A stretch of 64,000 nucleotides of DNA. Source: CAYFKJ01 sp964528595. GTDB lineage: Bacteria; Pseudomonadota; Alphaproteobacteria; UBA2966. The translations under genes and the position numbers were made by a program. Each line of letters starts with the position of its first letter. Within the stretch, counting starts at the first letter, position 1. Below, in pieces: positions 15,725-24,717 of the stretch. The notes beneath the pieces are model-generated. The model was given only the letters and a program-made list of their open reading frames with translations. It was not told the origin of the DNA and made no database searches. Location of the stretch: contig CAZGTM010000018.1 of assembly GCA_964528595.1 (NCBI GenBank), positions 1-64,000 on the forward strand. The letters are read 5' to 3'.

Positions 15725-18340
15725 ATGAGTGAAACCGAAGAGCCCAAAGACACGAAGAAGAAGTCTCTGAGCCTGTCCAAGCCGAGACGGTTGGAACTGA
15801 AGAAAACCGTCGAGTCGGGACAGGTGCGCCAGAGCTTCTCGCATGGCCGTTCCAAGGCCGTGACGGTCGAGGTCAAGAAAAAGCGGACATTCACGCGCGA
15901 CGGCGCCAAATTCAAGGAAAGCGCCGACAAGGCCGCCCCGGCCGAGGCTCCTGCGGCGCCCGCCGCCGAACCGGCGCCTGCGGCGGAAGCCCCGCCCGCC
16001 CCGGCCGACGTCGATAGCGCCGCCACGCCGCCGCCAGACGGTGATGCCGATGATCACGGTGGCCGTGGACGCGTCGTTCTTAAATCCCTGACGGCCGACG
16101 AAAAGGAAGCCCGCGCGAAGGCCCTGGAAGGCGCCAAGAAAGCCGACGAGGAAGCCCGCCGTCGGGCAGATGAACTGGCCGACCGCCGGGCCCAGGAAGA
16201 AGGCCGCCGCGCCCGCGAACGCGAGGAAGCGGAAGTCAGGGCGCGCGAAGAAGAAGAACGCAAAGCCACCGAGGAAGACGCCCGCAAGAAGGCCGAGGAA
16301 GCCGCGGCCAAGCGTTTGGAGGAGGAAGCGGCCCAGGCCGAAGGTCCGGACGCTCAGGAGGATTCCAAGGCTGCCAAACCAGCGGCCCGTCTGGCCAAGC
16401 CCAAACGGCCCCGCGCCGCACCGCCGCGTTCCGGCGCCGGCGGCCAGCGCCGCCGCGGCGGCAAACTGACGATTACCGATGCGCTGTCCGACCGCGATCC
16501 CAGGACCCGCAGTCTGGCGGCCGTCAAACGCGCCCGGGAAAAGGAAAAGCGGGCGCTGGAAGGCGAGGAGCGGCAGAAGATCGTCCGCGAAGTCGTCGTC
16601 CCGGAAATGATCTCCGTCCAGGAGCTTGCCAACCGCATGGCCGAACGCGGCGTCGACGTCATCAAGTCGCTGATGGGCATGGGCGTCATGGCGACGATCA
16701 ACGAATCGATCGACGCCGATACCGCGGAACTGGTGGTCAGCGAGTTTGGCCACACGCTCAAGCGGGTATCCGAAGCGGATGTCGAGGTCGGCGTTGTCGG
16801 TGACGACGACGAAGAGGCCGATCTCTCGCCGCGCGCGCCTGTCGTTACCGTCATGGGTCACGTCGATCACGGCAAAACCTCCCTGCTGGACGCCCTGCGC
16901 GCCACCGATGTGGCGGCCGGCGAGGCGGGCGGCATTACCCAGCACATCGGCGCCTACCAGGTGCACCTCGAATCCGGCAACGCCATCACCTTCCTGGATA
17001 CGCCGGGCCACGAGGCCTTCAGCGCCATGCGCGCGCGCGGCGCCGAGGCGACGGACATCGTCGTGCTCGTCGTGGCCGCCGATGACGGCATCATGCCGCA
17101 GACGGTCGAAGCCATCCGCCACGCCAAGGCGGCCGAAGTGCCGATCATCGTGGCGATCAACAAGATGGACAAGCCCGACGCCAATCCGGACCGCGTGCGC
17201 CAGGAACTGCTGAACCACGAGATCTTGCTCGAATCGGTCGGCGGCGACGTCCTTTCGGTCGAGGTTTCGGCCAAGGAACGCACTAACCTCGACAAACTGG
17301 AAGAAGCCATTCTACTGCAGTCCGAGGTCCTGGAACTGCAAGCCAATCCCGACCGTACCGCCGAGGGTATCGTGGTCGAAGCCAAAATCGATCAAGGCCG
17401 CGGACCGGTGGCGACGATTATCGTCCAACGCGGTACCTTGGCCGTCGGCGACATATTCGTGACCGGCCAGGAGTGGGGCCGCGTCCGCGCGCTGGTGGAC
17501 GACCACGGCCACAAGATCAAGGAAGCCGGGCCGGCCATGCCGGTCGAGGTTCTCGGCCTCAACGGCGCGCCTGAGGCCGGTGATGATTTCGCCGTGGTCG
17601 ACTCCGAGGCCAAGGCTCGCGAGGTGTCGGAATTCCGCACCCGCCGCAGCCGGGCGCAATCGGTCTCGGCATCGGCCCATGGCTCGTTGGAGGAACTGTT
17701 CTCCGAGATCAAGCAGGGTAAGGCCAGCGAGTTCCCCGTCGTGGTCAAGGCCGACGTCCAGGGTTCGCTCGAGGCCATCCTGGGTTCGCTGGGCAAGATG
17801 TCGACCGAGGAGGTCGCCATCCGCGTGCTCCATGGCGCCGTTGGCGGCATCAACGAATCGGACGTTACCCTGGCCCAGGCCTCGAAGGCCATGATCATCG
17901 GCTTTAACGTTCGCGCCAACGTCCAGGCCCGCGAACTGGCCCGGCAGGAAAAAACCGAAATCCGCTATTATTCGGTCATTTACGACGTCACCGACGACAT
18001 GAAGGACGTCTTGTCCGGCATGCTGGAGCCCACCCGTCAGGAGACCTTCATCGGCAACGCCACGGTCAAGGAAGTCTTCGGCGTTTCCAAGGTCGGCAAG
18101 GTGGCCGGTTGTCTGGTGACCGACGGCGTGGTCAAGCGCGGCGCCGGCGTGCGCCTGTTGCGCGACGACGTGGTCGTGCACGAAGGCACGCTCGGCACCC
18201 TCAAGCGCTTCAAGGATGACGTCAACGAAGTTCGGGCCGGCACCGAATGCGGTATGAGCTTCGAGAATTACCAGGATATCCAGGCCGGCGACGTGATTGA
18301 GGCCTTTGAGGTCGAAATCGTCGCCCGCACGCTGGAATAA
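15725..18340 (+). CDS. infB: translation initiation factor IF-2
   Basis: 871 aa from ATG 15725; a TTG 42 bases upstream is less likely. The N-terminal ~300 residues are a low-complexity Ala/Glu/Lys/Arg-rich coiled region typical of proteobacterial IF-2. The IF2N domain (VVVPEMISVQELANRMAERG) precedes the G domain: GHVDHGKT near residue 377, DTPGHEAF, NKMDKPD. The beta-barrel domains and C-terminal initiator-tRNA-binding domain follow. The GTPase delivers fMet-tRNA to the 30S subunit. Confidence 0.98.
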   Translation: MSETEEPKDTKKKSLSLSKPRRLELKKTVESGQVRQSFSHGRSKAVTVEVKKKRTFTRDGAKFKESADKAAPAEAPAAPAAEPAPAAEAPPAPADVDSAATPPPDGDADDHGGRGRVVLKSLTADEKEARAKALEGAKKADEEARRRADELADRRAQEEGRRAREREEAEVRAREEEERKATEEDARKKAEEAAAKRLEEEAAQAEGPDAQEDSKAAKPAARLAKPKRPRAAPPRSGAGGQRRRGGKLTITDALSDRDPRTRSLAAVKRAREKEKRALEGEERQKIVREVVVPEMISVQELANRMAERGVDVIKSLMGMGVMATINESIDADTAELVVSEFGHTLKRVSEADVEVGVVGDDDEEADLSPRAPVVTVMGHVDHGKTSLLDALRATDVAAGEAGGITQHIGAYQVHLESGNAITFLDTPGHEAFSAMRARGAEATDIVVLVVAADDGIMPQTVEAIRHAKAAEVPIIVAINKMDKPDANPDRVRQELLNHEILLESVGGDVLSVEVSAKERTNLDKLEEAILLQSEVLELQANPDRTAEGIVVEAKIDQGRGPVATIIVQRGTLAVGDIFVTGQEWGRVRALVDDHGHKIKEAGPAMPVEVLGLNGAPEAGDDFAVVDSEAKAREVSEFRTRRSRAQSVSASAHGSLEELFSEIKQGKASEFPVVVKADVQGSLEAILGSLGKMSTEEVAIRVLHGAVGGINESDVTLAQASKAMIIGFNVRANVQARELARQEKTEIRYYSVIYDVTDDMKDVLSGMLEPTRQETFIGNATVKEVFGVSKVGKVAGCLVTDGVVKRGAGVRLLRDDVVVHEGTLGTLKRFKDDVNEVRAGTECGMSFENYQDIQAGDVIEAFEVEIVARTLE

Positions 18341-18387
18341 TAGCCGCCCGGCGCGGCTGAGGCCGCCGGGACGGCGAGGAACATATC

Positions 18388-18834
18388 ATGGCAGGACGCC
18401 AAAAGCGGGCGGGGCGCGACCGCGCCCCCAGTCAACGCCAGTTGCGTGTCGGTGAGGAGTTGCGCCACGCTATCTCTGAGGTGTTGTCGCGCGATGAAAT
18501 CCGCGACCCCGCCGTGGAGGGCGAGGTGATCAGCGTCACCGAAGTGCGGGCCAGCCCGGATCTCAAGCAGGCCACCGTCTTCGTCTTTCCCTTAGGCTTG
18601 CACGAGGCCGAGGATGCGGCGGCGGCGGATGCGGTAGTCGAGGGCCTGAAGCGCTCGGCGGCCTTTGTCCGCGGCCGGGTGGCGCGCAAGGTTCACCTGC
18701 GCCATACGCCCCAGCTCGGTTTCGAACTCGACACCTCGTTCAACAACGCCAGCCACATCGACGACCTGCTGCACCGTCCCGACGTCGCCCGAGATATCGA
18801 CCGGGCGGCAAGCGACGCCGCGGACGACGGCTAA
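18388..18834 (+). CDS. rbfA: 30S ribosome-binding factor RbfA
   Basis: 148 aa; a KH-fold factor for 16S rRNA 5'-end maturation and cold adaptation. Visible features are RQLRVGEELRHAISEVL at the N-terminus, VISVTEVRASPDLKQATVFV, and LRHTPQLGFELDTSFNNASHIDDLL near the C-terminus. It lies 9 bases upstream of truB. Confidence 0.96.
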   Translation: MAGRQKRAGRDRAPSQRQLRVGEELRHAISEVLSRDEIRDPAVEGEVISVTEVRASPDLKQATVFVFPLGLHEAEDAAAADAVVEGLKRSAAFVRGRVARKVHLRHTPQLGFELDTSFNNASHIDDLLHRPDVARDIDRAASDAADDG

Positions 18835-18843
18835 CCTCGGGCG

Positions 18844-19749
18844 ATGGCGCGGCAGCGCAAGGGCAAGGCCATTCACGGCTGGCTCAATATCGACAAACCC
18901 CTGGGGCTGTCCTCGGCCAAAGCGGTGGCGGAGGTCAAGCGCCTCACCGGCGCCGCCAAGGCCGGCCACGGCGGCACGCTGGACCCCCTGGCCACCGGCG
19001 TTTTACCGATTGCGCTGGGCGAGGCGACCAAAACCGCCGCCTGGTCGATGGACGGCCGCAAGGCCTACCGTTTCGTCGTGCGCTGGGGCGTCGAAACGAC
19101 CACCGACGACCGCGAGGGTGAGGAACTGCGGACCAGCGAGCTCCGTCCCGACGAGAGCGCCATAAAAAAAGTCCTGCCGGACTTCAGCGGTGAAATCGAA
19201 CAAATCCCGCCCGCCTATTCCGCGATCAAGGTCGACGGCCGGCGGGCGTACCGGCGCGCGCGCGACGGCGAAATCGTCGAACTGGCACCGCGCGTCGTGC
19301 AAGTCTTTGATTTACAACTGATTTCCATGCCCGACAGGGACCACGCCGAGTTCGAGGTGGTCTGCGGCAAGGGAACATACGTGCGTTCTTTGGGCCGCGA
19401 TATCGCGGTCCGGTTGGGCACCGCCGGACATATTGCCGGTCTGCGCCGAACGGCTGTCGGGCCATTTGAAATCGAGCAGTCGATTTCGCTGGATAAATTG
19501 GCGGACATGGGGCATAACTCGCCGCTTAATTCGTACCTATTACCGGTCGAGACCGCGCTGGACGACATCCCGGCGTTGGCTTTGACCCTCCCGCAGGCTG
19601 AAAGATTACGTCACGGGCAAATGGTCCGGGTGCTCAACGCGCCGCCGGGACCCTGCGTTGCGATGGCGGACGGAAAGCCGGTGGCTCTTGCCGAAGTCGA
19701 AGACGATGAGGTGCGGCCCGTGCGGGTGTTCAACATCCAAACGTCATAG
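18844..19749 (+). CDS. truB: tRNA pseudouridine(55) synthase TruB
   Basis: 301 aa. It makes the pseudouridine in the T loop of tRNAs. The catalytic Asp lies in GHGGTLDPLATGVLP. The N-terminal GWLNIDKPLGLSS and the later YVRSLGRDIAVRLG match the family. The C-terminal PUA-like segment starts near ALTLPQAERLRHGQ. Confidence 0.97.
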   Translation: MARQRKGKAIHGWLNIDKPLGLSSAKAVAEVKRLTGAAKAGHGGTLDPLATGVLPIALGEATKTAAWSMDGRKAYRFVVRWGVETTTDDREGEELRTSELRPDESAIKKVLPDFSGEIEQIPPAYSAIKVDGRRAYRRARDGEIVELAPRVVQVFDLQLISMPDRDHAEFEVVCGKGTYVRSLGRDIAVRLGTAGHIAGLRRTAVGPFEIEQSISLDKLADMGHNSPLNSYLLPVETALDDIPALALTLPQAERLRHGQMVRVLNAPPGPCVAMADGKPVALAEVEDDEVRPVRVFNIQTS

Positions 19750-19757
19750 GAGAGACG

Positions 19758-20027
19758 ATGTCGATTACTGCTGAGCGTAAGCAGGATTTGCTGAGCGAGT
19801 TCGCCACCAAGTCCGCCGATACCGGTTCCCCCGAGGTTCAAGTCGCGATTCTCACCGAACGCATCGTCAACCTCACGGAACACTTCAAAACCCATAAGAA
19901 AGACGTGCATTCGCGCCGTGGCCTGATCCGCATGATCAACCGCCGCCGCAGTCTGCTCGACTACCTCAAGCGCAAGGATCAGGACCGCTACGAGGCCGTG
20001 ATCAAGGCGCTCGGCATACGTAAGTAA
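19758..20027 (+). CDS. rpsO: 30S ribosomal protein S15
   Basis: 89 aa, exactly the family length. The signature FATKSADTGSPEVQVAILTERI and the C-terminal RRGLIRMINRRRSLLDYLKR are intact. AGGAGAG precedes the ATG. The order rpsO-pnp is conserved. Confidence 0.99.
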   Translation: MSITAERKQDLLSEFATKSADTGSPEVQVAILTERIVNLTEHFKTHKKDVHSRRGLIRMINRRRSLLDYLKRKDQDRYEAVIKALGIRK

Positions 20028-20037
20028 GCCGCGCATC

Positions 20038-20062
20038 AGCCGCAGCCAAGGGCTGCGGCTTT
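20038..20062 (+). terminator. hairpin terminator after rpsO
   Basis: AGCCGCAGCC-AAG-GGCTGCGGCT is a perfect 10-bp stem with a 3-base loop, starting 10 bases after the rpsO stop. Only two T follow directly, so termination may be partial and pnp may also be transcribed from upstream. Confidence 0.75.
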
Positions 20063-20256
20063 GCCGTTCCGGACCAGGGTGAACATGAAGAATTTCAGGC
20101 AGCAGGGGCGAAGGCCCGGCCGGCCGGATTCTCGTGGTTCAATTCCCTTCCCGAACGGCGCCTTCCGTCAAATCTGACGGAGGACCACCGCCCGGCGCAT
20201 AGAGGCGTCACGGCGGCGACCGGCGGCAAGTTGAGAAAAGGAATTGCCGCGTCGGA

Positions 20257-20300
20257 GGAGCCATTGGGGCTCCGTCTAAAGCAGGGGCCGTTCGGGCCCC
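20257..20300 (+). promoter_or_regulatory. two tandem hairpins in the pnp leader
   Basis: GGAGCC (20257-20262) pairs with GGCTCC (20268-20273), and GGGGCC (20284-20289) pairs with GGCCCC (20295-20300). In E. coli pnp is autoregulated through an RNase III-cleaved leader stem-loop. Whether these hairpins do the same is inferred. Confidence 0.4.
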
Positions 20301-20353
20301 AGGAAGATCGGCCGCCATGGGGGCGGTCCGGTCTCAGAGGTAAGGAAATACAG

Positions 20354-22471
20354 ATGTTCAAAAATCATCGCAAAGAAATCATGTGGGGCGGCCGCAAGCT
20401 GGTCATGGAGACCGGCAAGATCGCCCGCCAGGCCAACGGCGCCGTCATGGTGACTTACGGCGACACCGTCGTTTTGGCCACCGCCGTCGCGGAAAGCTCC
20501 CCCCGTCCGGGTCTCGACTTTTTCCCGCTGACGGTCAACTACCAGGAAAAAACCTTCGCCGCCGGTAAAATCCCCGGTGGCTTTTTCAAGCGCGAAGGCC
20601 GTCCCTCGGAGAAGGAGACGCTGACCTCGCGCCTGATCGACCGGCCCATCCGGCCGCTGTTCGTAAAGGGTTTCAAGAACGAAACCCAGGTCATTCTCAC
20701 TGTTCTCAGCCACGATCTGGAAAATGATCCCGACATCGTCGCCCTGGTCGGCGCTTCCGCCGCCCTGACGATCTCGGGCCTGCCCTTCATGGGTCCGATC
20801 GGCGCCGCGCGCGTCGGCATGATCGACGGCGAATACGTGCTTAACCCGGTGCAGGACGATATGCCGAACACCGATCTCGACCTGGTGGTCGCCGGCACGC
20901 GCGATCACGTCATGATGGTCGAATCGGAAGCCAATGAGCTTTCCGAGGAACAGATGCTGGGCGCCGTCAACTTCGGCCATGAGCATTTCCGCCCGGTCAT
21001 CGACGCCATCGTCGAACTGGCCGAGCAGGCCGCGGCCGAGCCTTGGGAGCTGCCCGAGGAGGAGGATTTCTCCGAACTGGCGGCCGCGCTGGCTGACGGT
21101 TACGAGGCTGATCTCCGCGAGGCTTATGCCGAAAGCGACAAGACCGAGCGCCAGGCCAAAGTCAGCGCCGTGCGCAAGGCGGCCGTCGAGGCGCTGGCCA
21201 CCGAAGAGCTTGACGGCGGTGTTGTCGGCGGACAGTTCAAGAACCTTGAGAAGAAGATCGTGCGCGGCCAGATCCTCGATACCGGTACGCGTATCGACGG
21301 CCGCGATACCAGCACGGTCCGCCAGATCGAGGCGGAGGTCAATCTTCTGCCGCGTTCGCACGGGTCGGCCCTGTTCACCCGCGGCGAGACCCAGGCCATG
21401 GTGGTGACCACGCTGGGCACCGGCCGGGACGAGCAGATCATCGACGCCCTGGAGGGCGAGTACCGCGAACCCTTCATGCTGCACTACAACTTCCCGCCCT
21501 ACTCGGTCGGCGAAACCTCCTTCCGCCTTGGCCCGGGCCGGCGTGAAATCGGCCACGGCAAGCTCGCCTGGCGGGCCATCAAGGCCTTGCTGCCGTCGGC
21601 GGAGGATTTCCCCTACACCGTCCGCGTGGTGTCGGAAATCACCGAATCGAACGGCTCTTCCTCCATGGCCACCGTCTGTGGCACCTCGTTGTCGCTGATG
21701 GACGCCGGCGTGCCGCTCAAGCGGCCCTGCGCCGGTATCGCCATGGGCCTGATCCTGGAGGGCGACAAATACGCCGTGCTCTCGGACATCCTGGGCGATG
21801 AGGACCATCTCGGCGACATGGACTTCAAGGTTGCCGGAACCGAAGAAGGCGTTACCTCACTACAGATGGACATCAAGATCGCCGGCATCACGGCCGAGAT
21901 CATGGAAATCGCGCTGGCCCAGGCCAAAGGCGGCCGTGAACATATCCTCGGTGAAATGTCGAAGGCCCTGACCTCGGCGCGTGACGAAGTGGGCGAGCAC
22001 GCTCCCCGCATCACCACGACCTCGGTGCCCAAGGACAAGATCCGCGATGTCATCGGCACCGGCGGTAAGGTGATCCGCGAGATTTGCGAGGTGACCGGCG
22101 CCAAGATCGATATCGAGGACGACGGCACCATCAAGGTCGCCGCCACCTCGACCGAATCGGCCGACGCCGCGCTCAAGTGGATCAAGGACATCGTGGCCGA
22201 GCCCGAGGTTGGCGTGATCTACCAGGGCAAGGTCGTGAAGGTCGTCGACTTCGGCGCTTTCGTGAACTTCATCGGCACCCGTGACGGTCTCGTGCATATC
22301 AGCGAGCTGGCCGACCACCGCGTCGGACAGGTCACCGATATCGTCAACGAAGGCGACGAGATCTACGTCAAGGTTCTGGCCGTCGACGACCGGGGCAAGG
22401 TTCGCCTCAGCATGCGCGTCGTCGACCAGGAAAGCGGCGAAGAGCGCAAGGAAACGGCGGCTGCCGACTAG
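20354..22471 (+). CDS. pnp: polyribonucleotide nucleotidyltransferase
   Basis: 705 aa from ATG 20354, which has TAAGGAAA just upstream; the open frame extends 41 codons further 5' without conservation. It is a 3'-5' phosphorolytic exoribonuclease of the degradosome. It has two RNase PH domains (FFKREGRPSEKE and REPFMLHYNFPPYSVGE regions), a KH domain (IRDVIGTGGKVIREI) and a C-terminal S1 domain (VVDFGAFVNFIGTRDGLVHISE). Confidence 0.98.
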   Translation: MFKNHRKEIMWGGRKLVMETGKIARQANGAVMVTYGDTVVLATAVAESSPRPGLDFFPLTVNYQEKTFAAGKIPGGFFKREGRPSEKETLTSRLIDRPIRPLFVKGFKNETQVILTVLSHDLENDPDIVALVGASAALTISGLPFMGPIGAARVGMIDGEYVLNPVQDDMPNTDLDLVVAGTRDHVMMVESEANELSEEQMLGAVNFGHEHFRPVIDAIVELAEQAAAEPWELPEEEDFSELAAALADGYEADLREAYAESDKTERQAKVSAVRKAAVEALATEELDGGVVGGQFKNLEKKIVRGQILDTGTRIDGRDTSTVRQIEAEVNLLPRSHGSALFTRGETQAMVVTTLGTGRDEQIIDALEGEYREPFMLHYNFPPYSVGETSFRLGPGRREIGHGKLAWRAIKALLPSAEDFPYTVRVVSEITESNGSSSMATVCGTSLSLMDAGVPLKRPCAGIAMGLILEGDKYAVLSDILGDEDHLGDMDFKVAGTEEGVTSLQMDIKIAGITAEIMEIALAQAKGGREHILGEMSKALTSARDEVGEHAPRITTTSVPKDKIRDVIGTGGKVIREICEVTGAKIDIEDDGTIKVAATSTESADAALKWIKDIVAEPEVGVIYQGKVVKVVDFGAFVNFIGTRDGLVHISELADHRVGQVTDIVNEGDEIYVKVLAVDDRGKVRLSMRVVDQESGEERKETAAAD

Positions 22472-22483
22472 GTGATAACCGGA

Positions 22484-22517
22484 CCGGCGTCCGCGGCGGT
22501 CGTGCCGCGGGCGCCGG
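22484..22517 (+). terminator. strong GC hairpin after pnp
   Basis: A 14-bp stem (CCGGCGTCCGCGGC with GCCGCGGGCGCCGG, one G-U pair) and a 6-base loop. No T tract follows, so it may stabilise the mRNA end or act with Rho. Confidence 0.6.
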
Positions 22518-22548
22518 ACGGACGGCTAATTTGGAATTGGAGCGGTAA

Positions 22549-23946
22549 GTGAAGGCACTCAATCCGGTTAAGGTTTCGGGGCGTGAACTGTTACCGCTGT
22601 TGGAGGCGGGCAAGGGTGTTGCCGTGTCAGACGGCGAAAGCTCGGGGGCTTGGGCCAAGGCCGGCGGGATCGGTACGATCTCCGGCGTCAACCCGGACTA
22701 CGAGGATGACGACGGCAACATCGTCGCGCCCACCTACAAAGGCAAAACCCGGGGCGAGCGTCACGAGGAACTGGTCGCGCAGGGCATTCGCGGCGGCATT
22801 ACCCAGGTGAAGATCGCCCACGACGTGGCCGGCGGCGAAGGCCGGCTGCATCTCAACGTGCTGTGGGAAATGGGCGGCGCCCAGCGCGTCCTCGAAGGCG
22901 TCCTGGAGGGCGCCAAGGGGCTGGTGCACGGCATTACCTGCGGCGCCGGCATGCCCTATCAGGTGGCGGAGATCGCCGCCAAGCATGGTGTTCACTACTA
23001 TCCCATCATCTCTTCGATGCGCGCCTTCCGGGCCTTGTGGAAACGCGCCTATCACAAAAATTCGGAGTTGCTGGGCGGCGTGGTTTACGAAGACCCCTGG
23101 CTGGCCGGCGGCCATAACGGCCTCTCCAACGCCGAGGACCCGCGAGAGCCCCAACCGCCCTACGAACGTGTTCTGGCCGTGCGCAAGTTCATGCGGGAAG
23201 TCGGTCTCGACGACACACCCATCGTCATGGCGGGCGGGGTTTGGTATTTGCGCGACTGGGAGGACTGGATCGACAATCCGGAATTGGGCCCCATCGTCTT
23301 CCAGTACGGCACGCGTCCGCTGTTGACCAAGGAAAGCCCGATCCCGGAAACCTGGAAGCGACGGCTGATGACCTTGAAGGAGGGCGATATTCTGCTGCAG
23401 CAGTTCAGCCCGACGGGATTTTGGTCGTCCGCCATGCACAACGATTTCATTCGCGAACTGGAAGCCCGCAACGCCCGCCAGGCGGACTACCGGCGCAAGC
23501 CGGAAAACGGCTTCGATGCCGGCTTCGCCTTCGGCGCCCGGGGCCGCGAGGTCTTCCTCTCCGCCGACGACAAGGTCAAGGCGGAGGCCTGGGTGGGCGA
23601 GGGCTATACCGAACCCATGCGCACGCCGGACGATTCGCTGATTTTCGTCACGCCCGAAAAAGCGGCGGAACTGCGCAAGGATCAGGTCGACTGCATGGGC
23701 TGCCTCAGCCAGTGCCGATTTTCCAACTGGGCGGAGACCGAGGACGGCACCAACGGTCGCAAGGCCGACCCCCGCAGCTTCTGCATCCAGAAGACGCTGC
23801 AGAGCATCGCGCACGAGGGGGATGTCGACAACAACCTCGTTTTCGGTGGCCACAACGCCTTCAATTTTGCCACTGATCCCTTCTATTCCAACGGCTTCAT
23901 ACCGACCGTAAAAGAGCTGTTCGAGCGCCTCCAAACCGGCGATTGA
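22549..23946 (+). CDS. nitronate monooxygenase-family flavoprotein
   Basis: 465 aa, GTG start after GGAGCGG. It resembles the NPD/2-nitropropane dioxygenase FMN-dependent TIM-barrel family, seen in the N-terminal glycine-rich AKAGGIGTISG, the HGITCGAGMPYQVAEIAAKHG segment, and IVMAGGVWYLRDWEDW followed by a QYGTRPLLT phosphate-site-like stretch. It is longer than usual (family about 320-370 aa). The C-terminal ~100 residues contain CMGCLSQC plus another Cys (SFCIQKT), which could bind a metal or Fe-S cluster. The natural substrate is unknown; nitronate oxidation is a family inference. Confidence 0.8.
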   Translation: MKALNPVKVSGRELLPLLEAGKGVAVSDGESSGAWAKAGGIGTISGVNPDYEDDDGNIVAPTYKGKTRGERHEELVAQGIRGGITQVKIAHDVAGGEGRLHLNVLWEMGGAQRVLEGVLEGAKGLVHGITCGAGMPYQVAEIAAKHGVHYYPIISSMRAFRALWKRAYHKNSELLGGVVYEDPWLAGGHNGLSNAEDPREPQPPYERVLAVRKFMREVGLDDTPIVMAGGVWYLRDWEDWIDNPELGPIVFQYGTRPLLTKESPIPETWKRRLMTLKEGDILLQQFSPTGFWSSAMHNDFIRELEARNARQADYRRKPENGFDAGFAFGARGREVFLSADDKVKAEAWVGEGYTEPMRTPDDSLIFVTPEKAAELRKDQVDCMGCLSQCRFSNWAETEDGTNGRKADPRSFCIQKTLQSIAHEGDVDNNLVFGGHNAFNFATDPFYSNGFIPTVKELFERLQTGD

Positions 23947-23968
23947 CCAAGGTCAATTACTATAATTG
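23943..23968. promoter_or_regulatory. two overlapping inverted repeats upstream of irr
   Basis: TTGACC-AA-GGTCAA (23943-23956) overlaps the stop codon of the preceding gene. CAATTA-CTA-TAATTG (23954-23968) follows in an AT-rich stretch 70-84 bases before irr. Both are perfect inverted repeats. The binding protein is unknown. Confidence 0.4.
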
Positions 23969-24037
23969 TTCAAATTAGTAATGTAGCGCCTTGATGTAAT
24001 GCTTTTAAATTTATCCTTATTTTGATAGGGTTAAATC

Positions 24038-24475
24038 ATGAACGAAATGACCTCCGTGGCCAACCGGCCCTTCACCGGTGTGATTGACCGTCTCAAGATC
24101 GCCGGCCTCCGCCCGACGCGCCAACGTCTGGCGCTTGCCCGCCTGCTGTTCGAGAACGGTGACCGCCACGTTACCGCCGAAGCCTTGCATGGCGAAGTGC
24201 TCGAATCGAACATCCGCGTGTCCCTGGCGACCGTTTACAACACCCTCCACCAGTTCACCAAATCCGGGCTGTTGCGGGAAGTCGTGGTCGATTCCGGGCG
24301 CGCCTATTTCGACACCAACACCACCGAGCATCACCACTATTTTGACGAACAGACCGGCGCACTGAGCGATATTCCGGATTCCGGACTGGTCTTGTCCGGC
24401 ACGCCGACGGCCCCTGAAGGCCGTGAGGTCAGCGGCATCGAGGTCGTTGTCCGGCTGCGTCCCAAGAGAGACTAA
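24038..24475 (+). CDS. irr: iron response regulator Irr (Fur superfamily)
   Basis: 145 aa. An N-terminal winged helix (LRPTRQRLALARLLF, then RVSLATVYNTLHQF) is followed by a regulatory domain with the HHHYFD histidine cluster characteristic of Irr, which responds to haem status. Irr represses iron-consuming and activates iron-sparing genes in alphaproteobacteria by binding ICE motifs. One such motif lies 90 bases downstream of this gene, in front of rubrerythrin. Confidence 0.93.
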   Translation: MNEMTSVANRPFTGVIDRLKIAGLRPTRQRLALARLLFENGDRHVTAEALHGEVLESNIRVSLATVYNTLHQFTKSGLLREVVVDSGRAYFDTNTTEHHHYFDEQTGALSDIPDSGLVLSGTPTAPEGREVSGIEVVVRLRPKRD

Positions 24476-24501
24476 GCGCCGGCATCTTTCTCTACGACCG
24501 A

Positions 24502-24533
24502 AGAGCCCTATTCAATTTATTGGATAGGGCTCT
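24502..24533 (+). terminator. hairpin after irr
   Basis: AGAGCCCTATTCAA and TTGGATAGGGCTCT form a 14-bp stem (one wobble) around a TTTA loop. There is no downstream T tract, so strength is uncertain. Confidence 0.6.
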
Positions 24534-24564
24534 CGTCGTTGGTGCGCCGTTTGCCGGCAATCTT

Positions 24565-24581
24565 TCTAGAACTGTTCTAAT
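24565..24581. promoter_or_regulatory. Irr box (iron control element) at the rubrerythrin promoter
   Basis: TAGAA-CTG-TTCTA at 24567-24579 equals the core of the ICE consensus (TTTAGAA-N3-TTCTAAA). It ends 5 bases before a TTGACT -35-like hexamer at 24585-24590, with CATATA at 24608-24613 as a -10 candidate (17-base spacer). This predicts iron/haem-dependent control of the rubrerythrin gene by Irr. Confidence 0.75.
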
Positions 24582-24717
24582 TTATTGACTTCCACTTTGC
24601 CTCGGGGCATATAGGTAGGACGACGAGTTAGTCGCCGCGGACGCATATTTCAGCGCACGCGTGTTAATGACGGTATTCGTTTGATTATCACTTGTTCGAG
24701 TAACCAGGGAGAACTCG

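Larger units (their letters stand above)
20028..20353 (+). other. rpsO-pnp intergenic region
   Basis: 326 bases without a gene. It contains the rpsO terminator hairpin (20038-20060), a GC-rich middle with no recognisable signal, and two tandem hairpins before pnp (20257-20300). Confidence 0.7.

Noticed and set aside
15566..17218. Long minus-strand frame over infB
   Set aside because: Shadow of the repetitive Ala/Glu/Lys-rich IF-2 N-terminus and G domain.
20276..21808. 510-codon minus-strand frame over pnp
   Set aside because: Antisense shadow of pnp.
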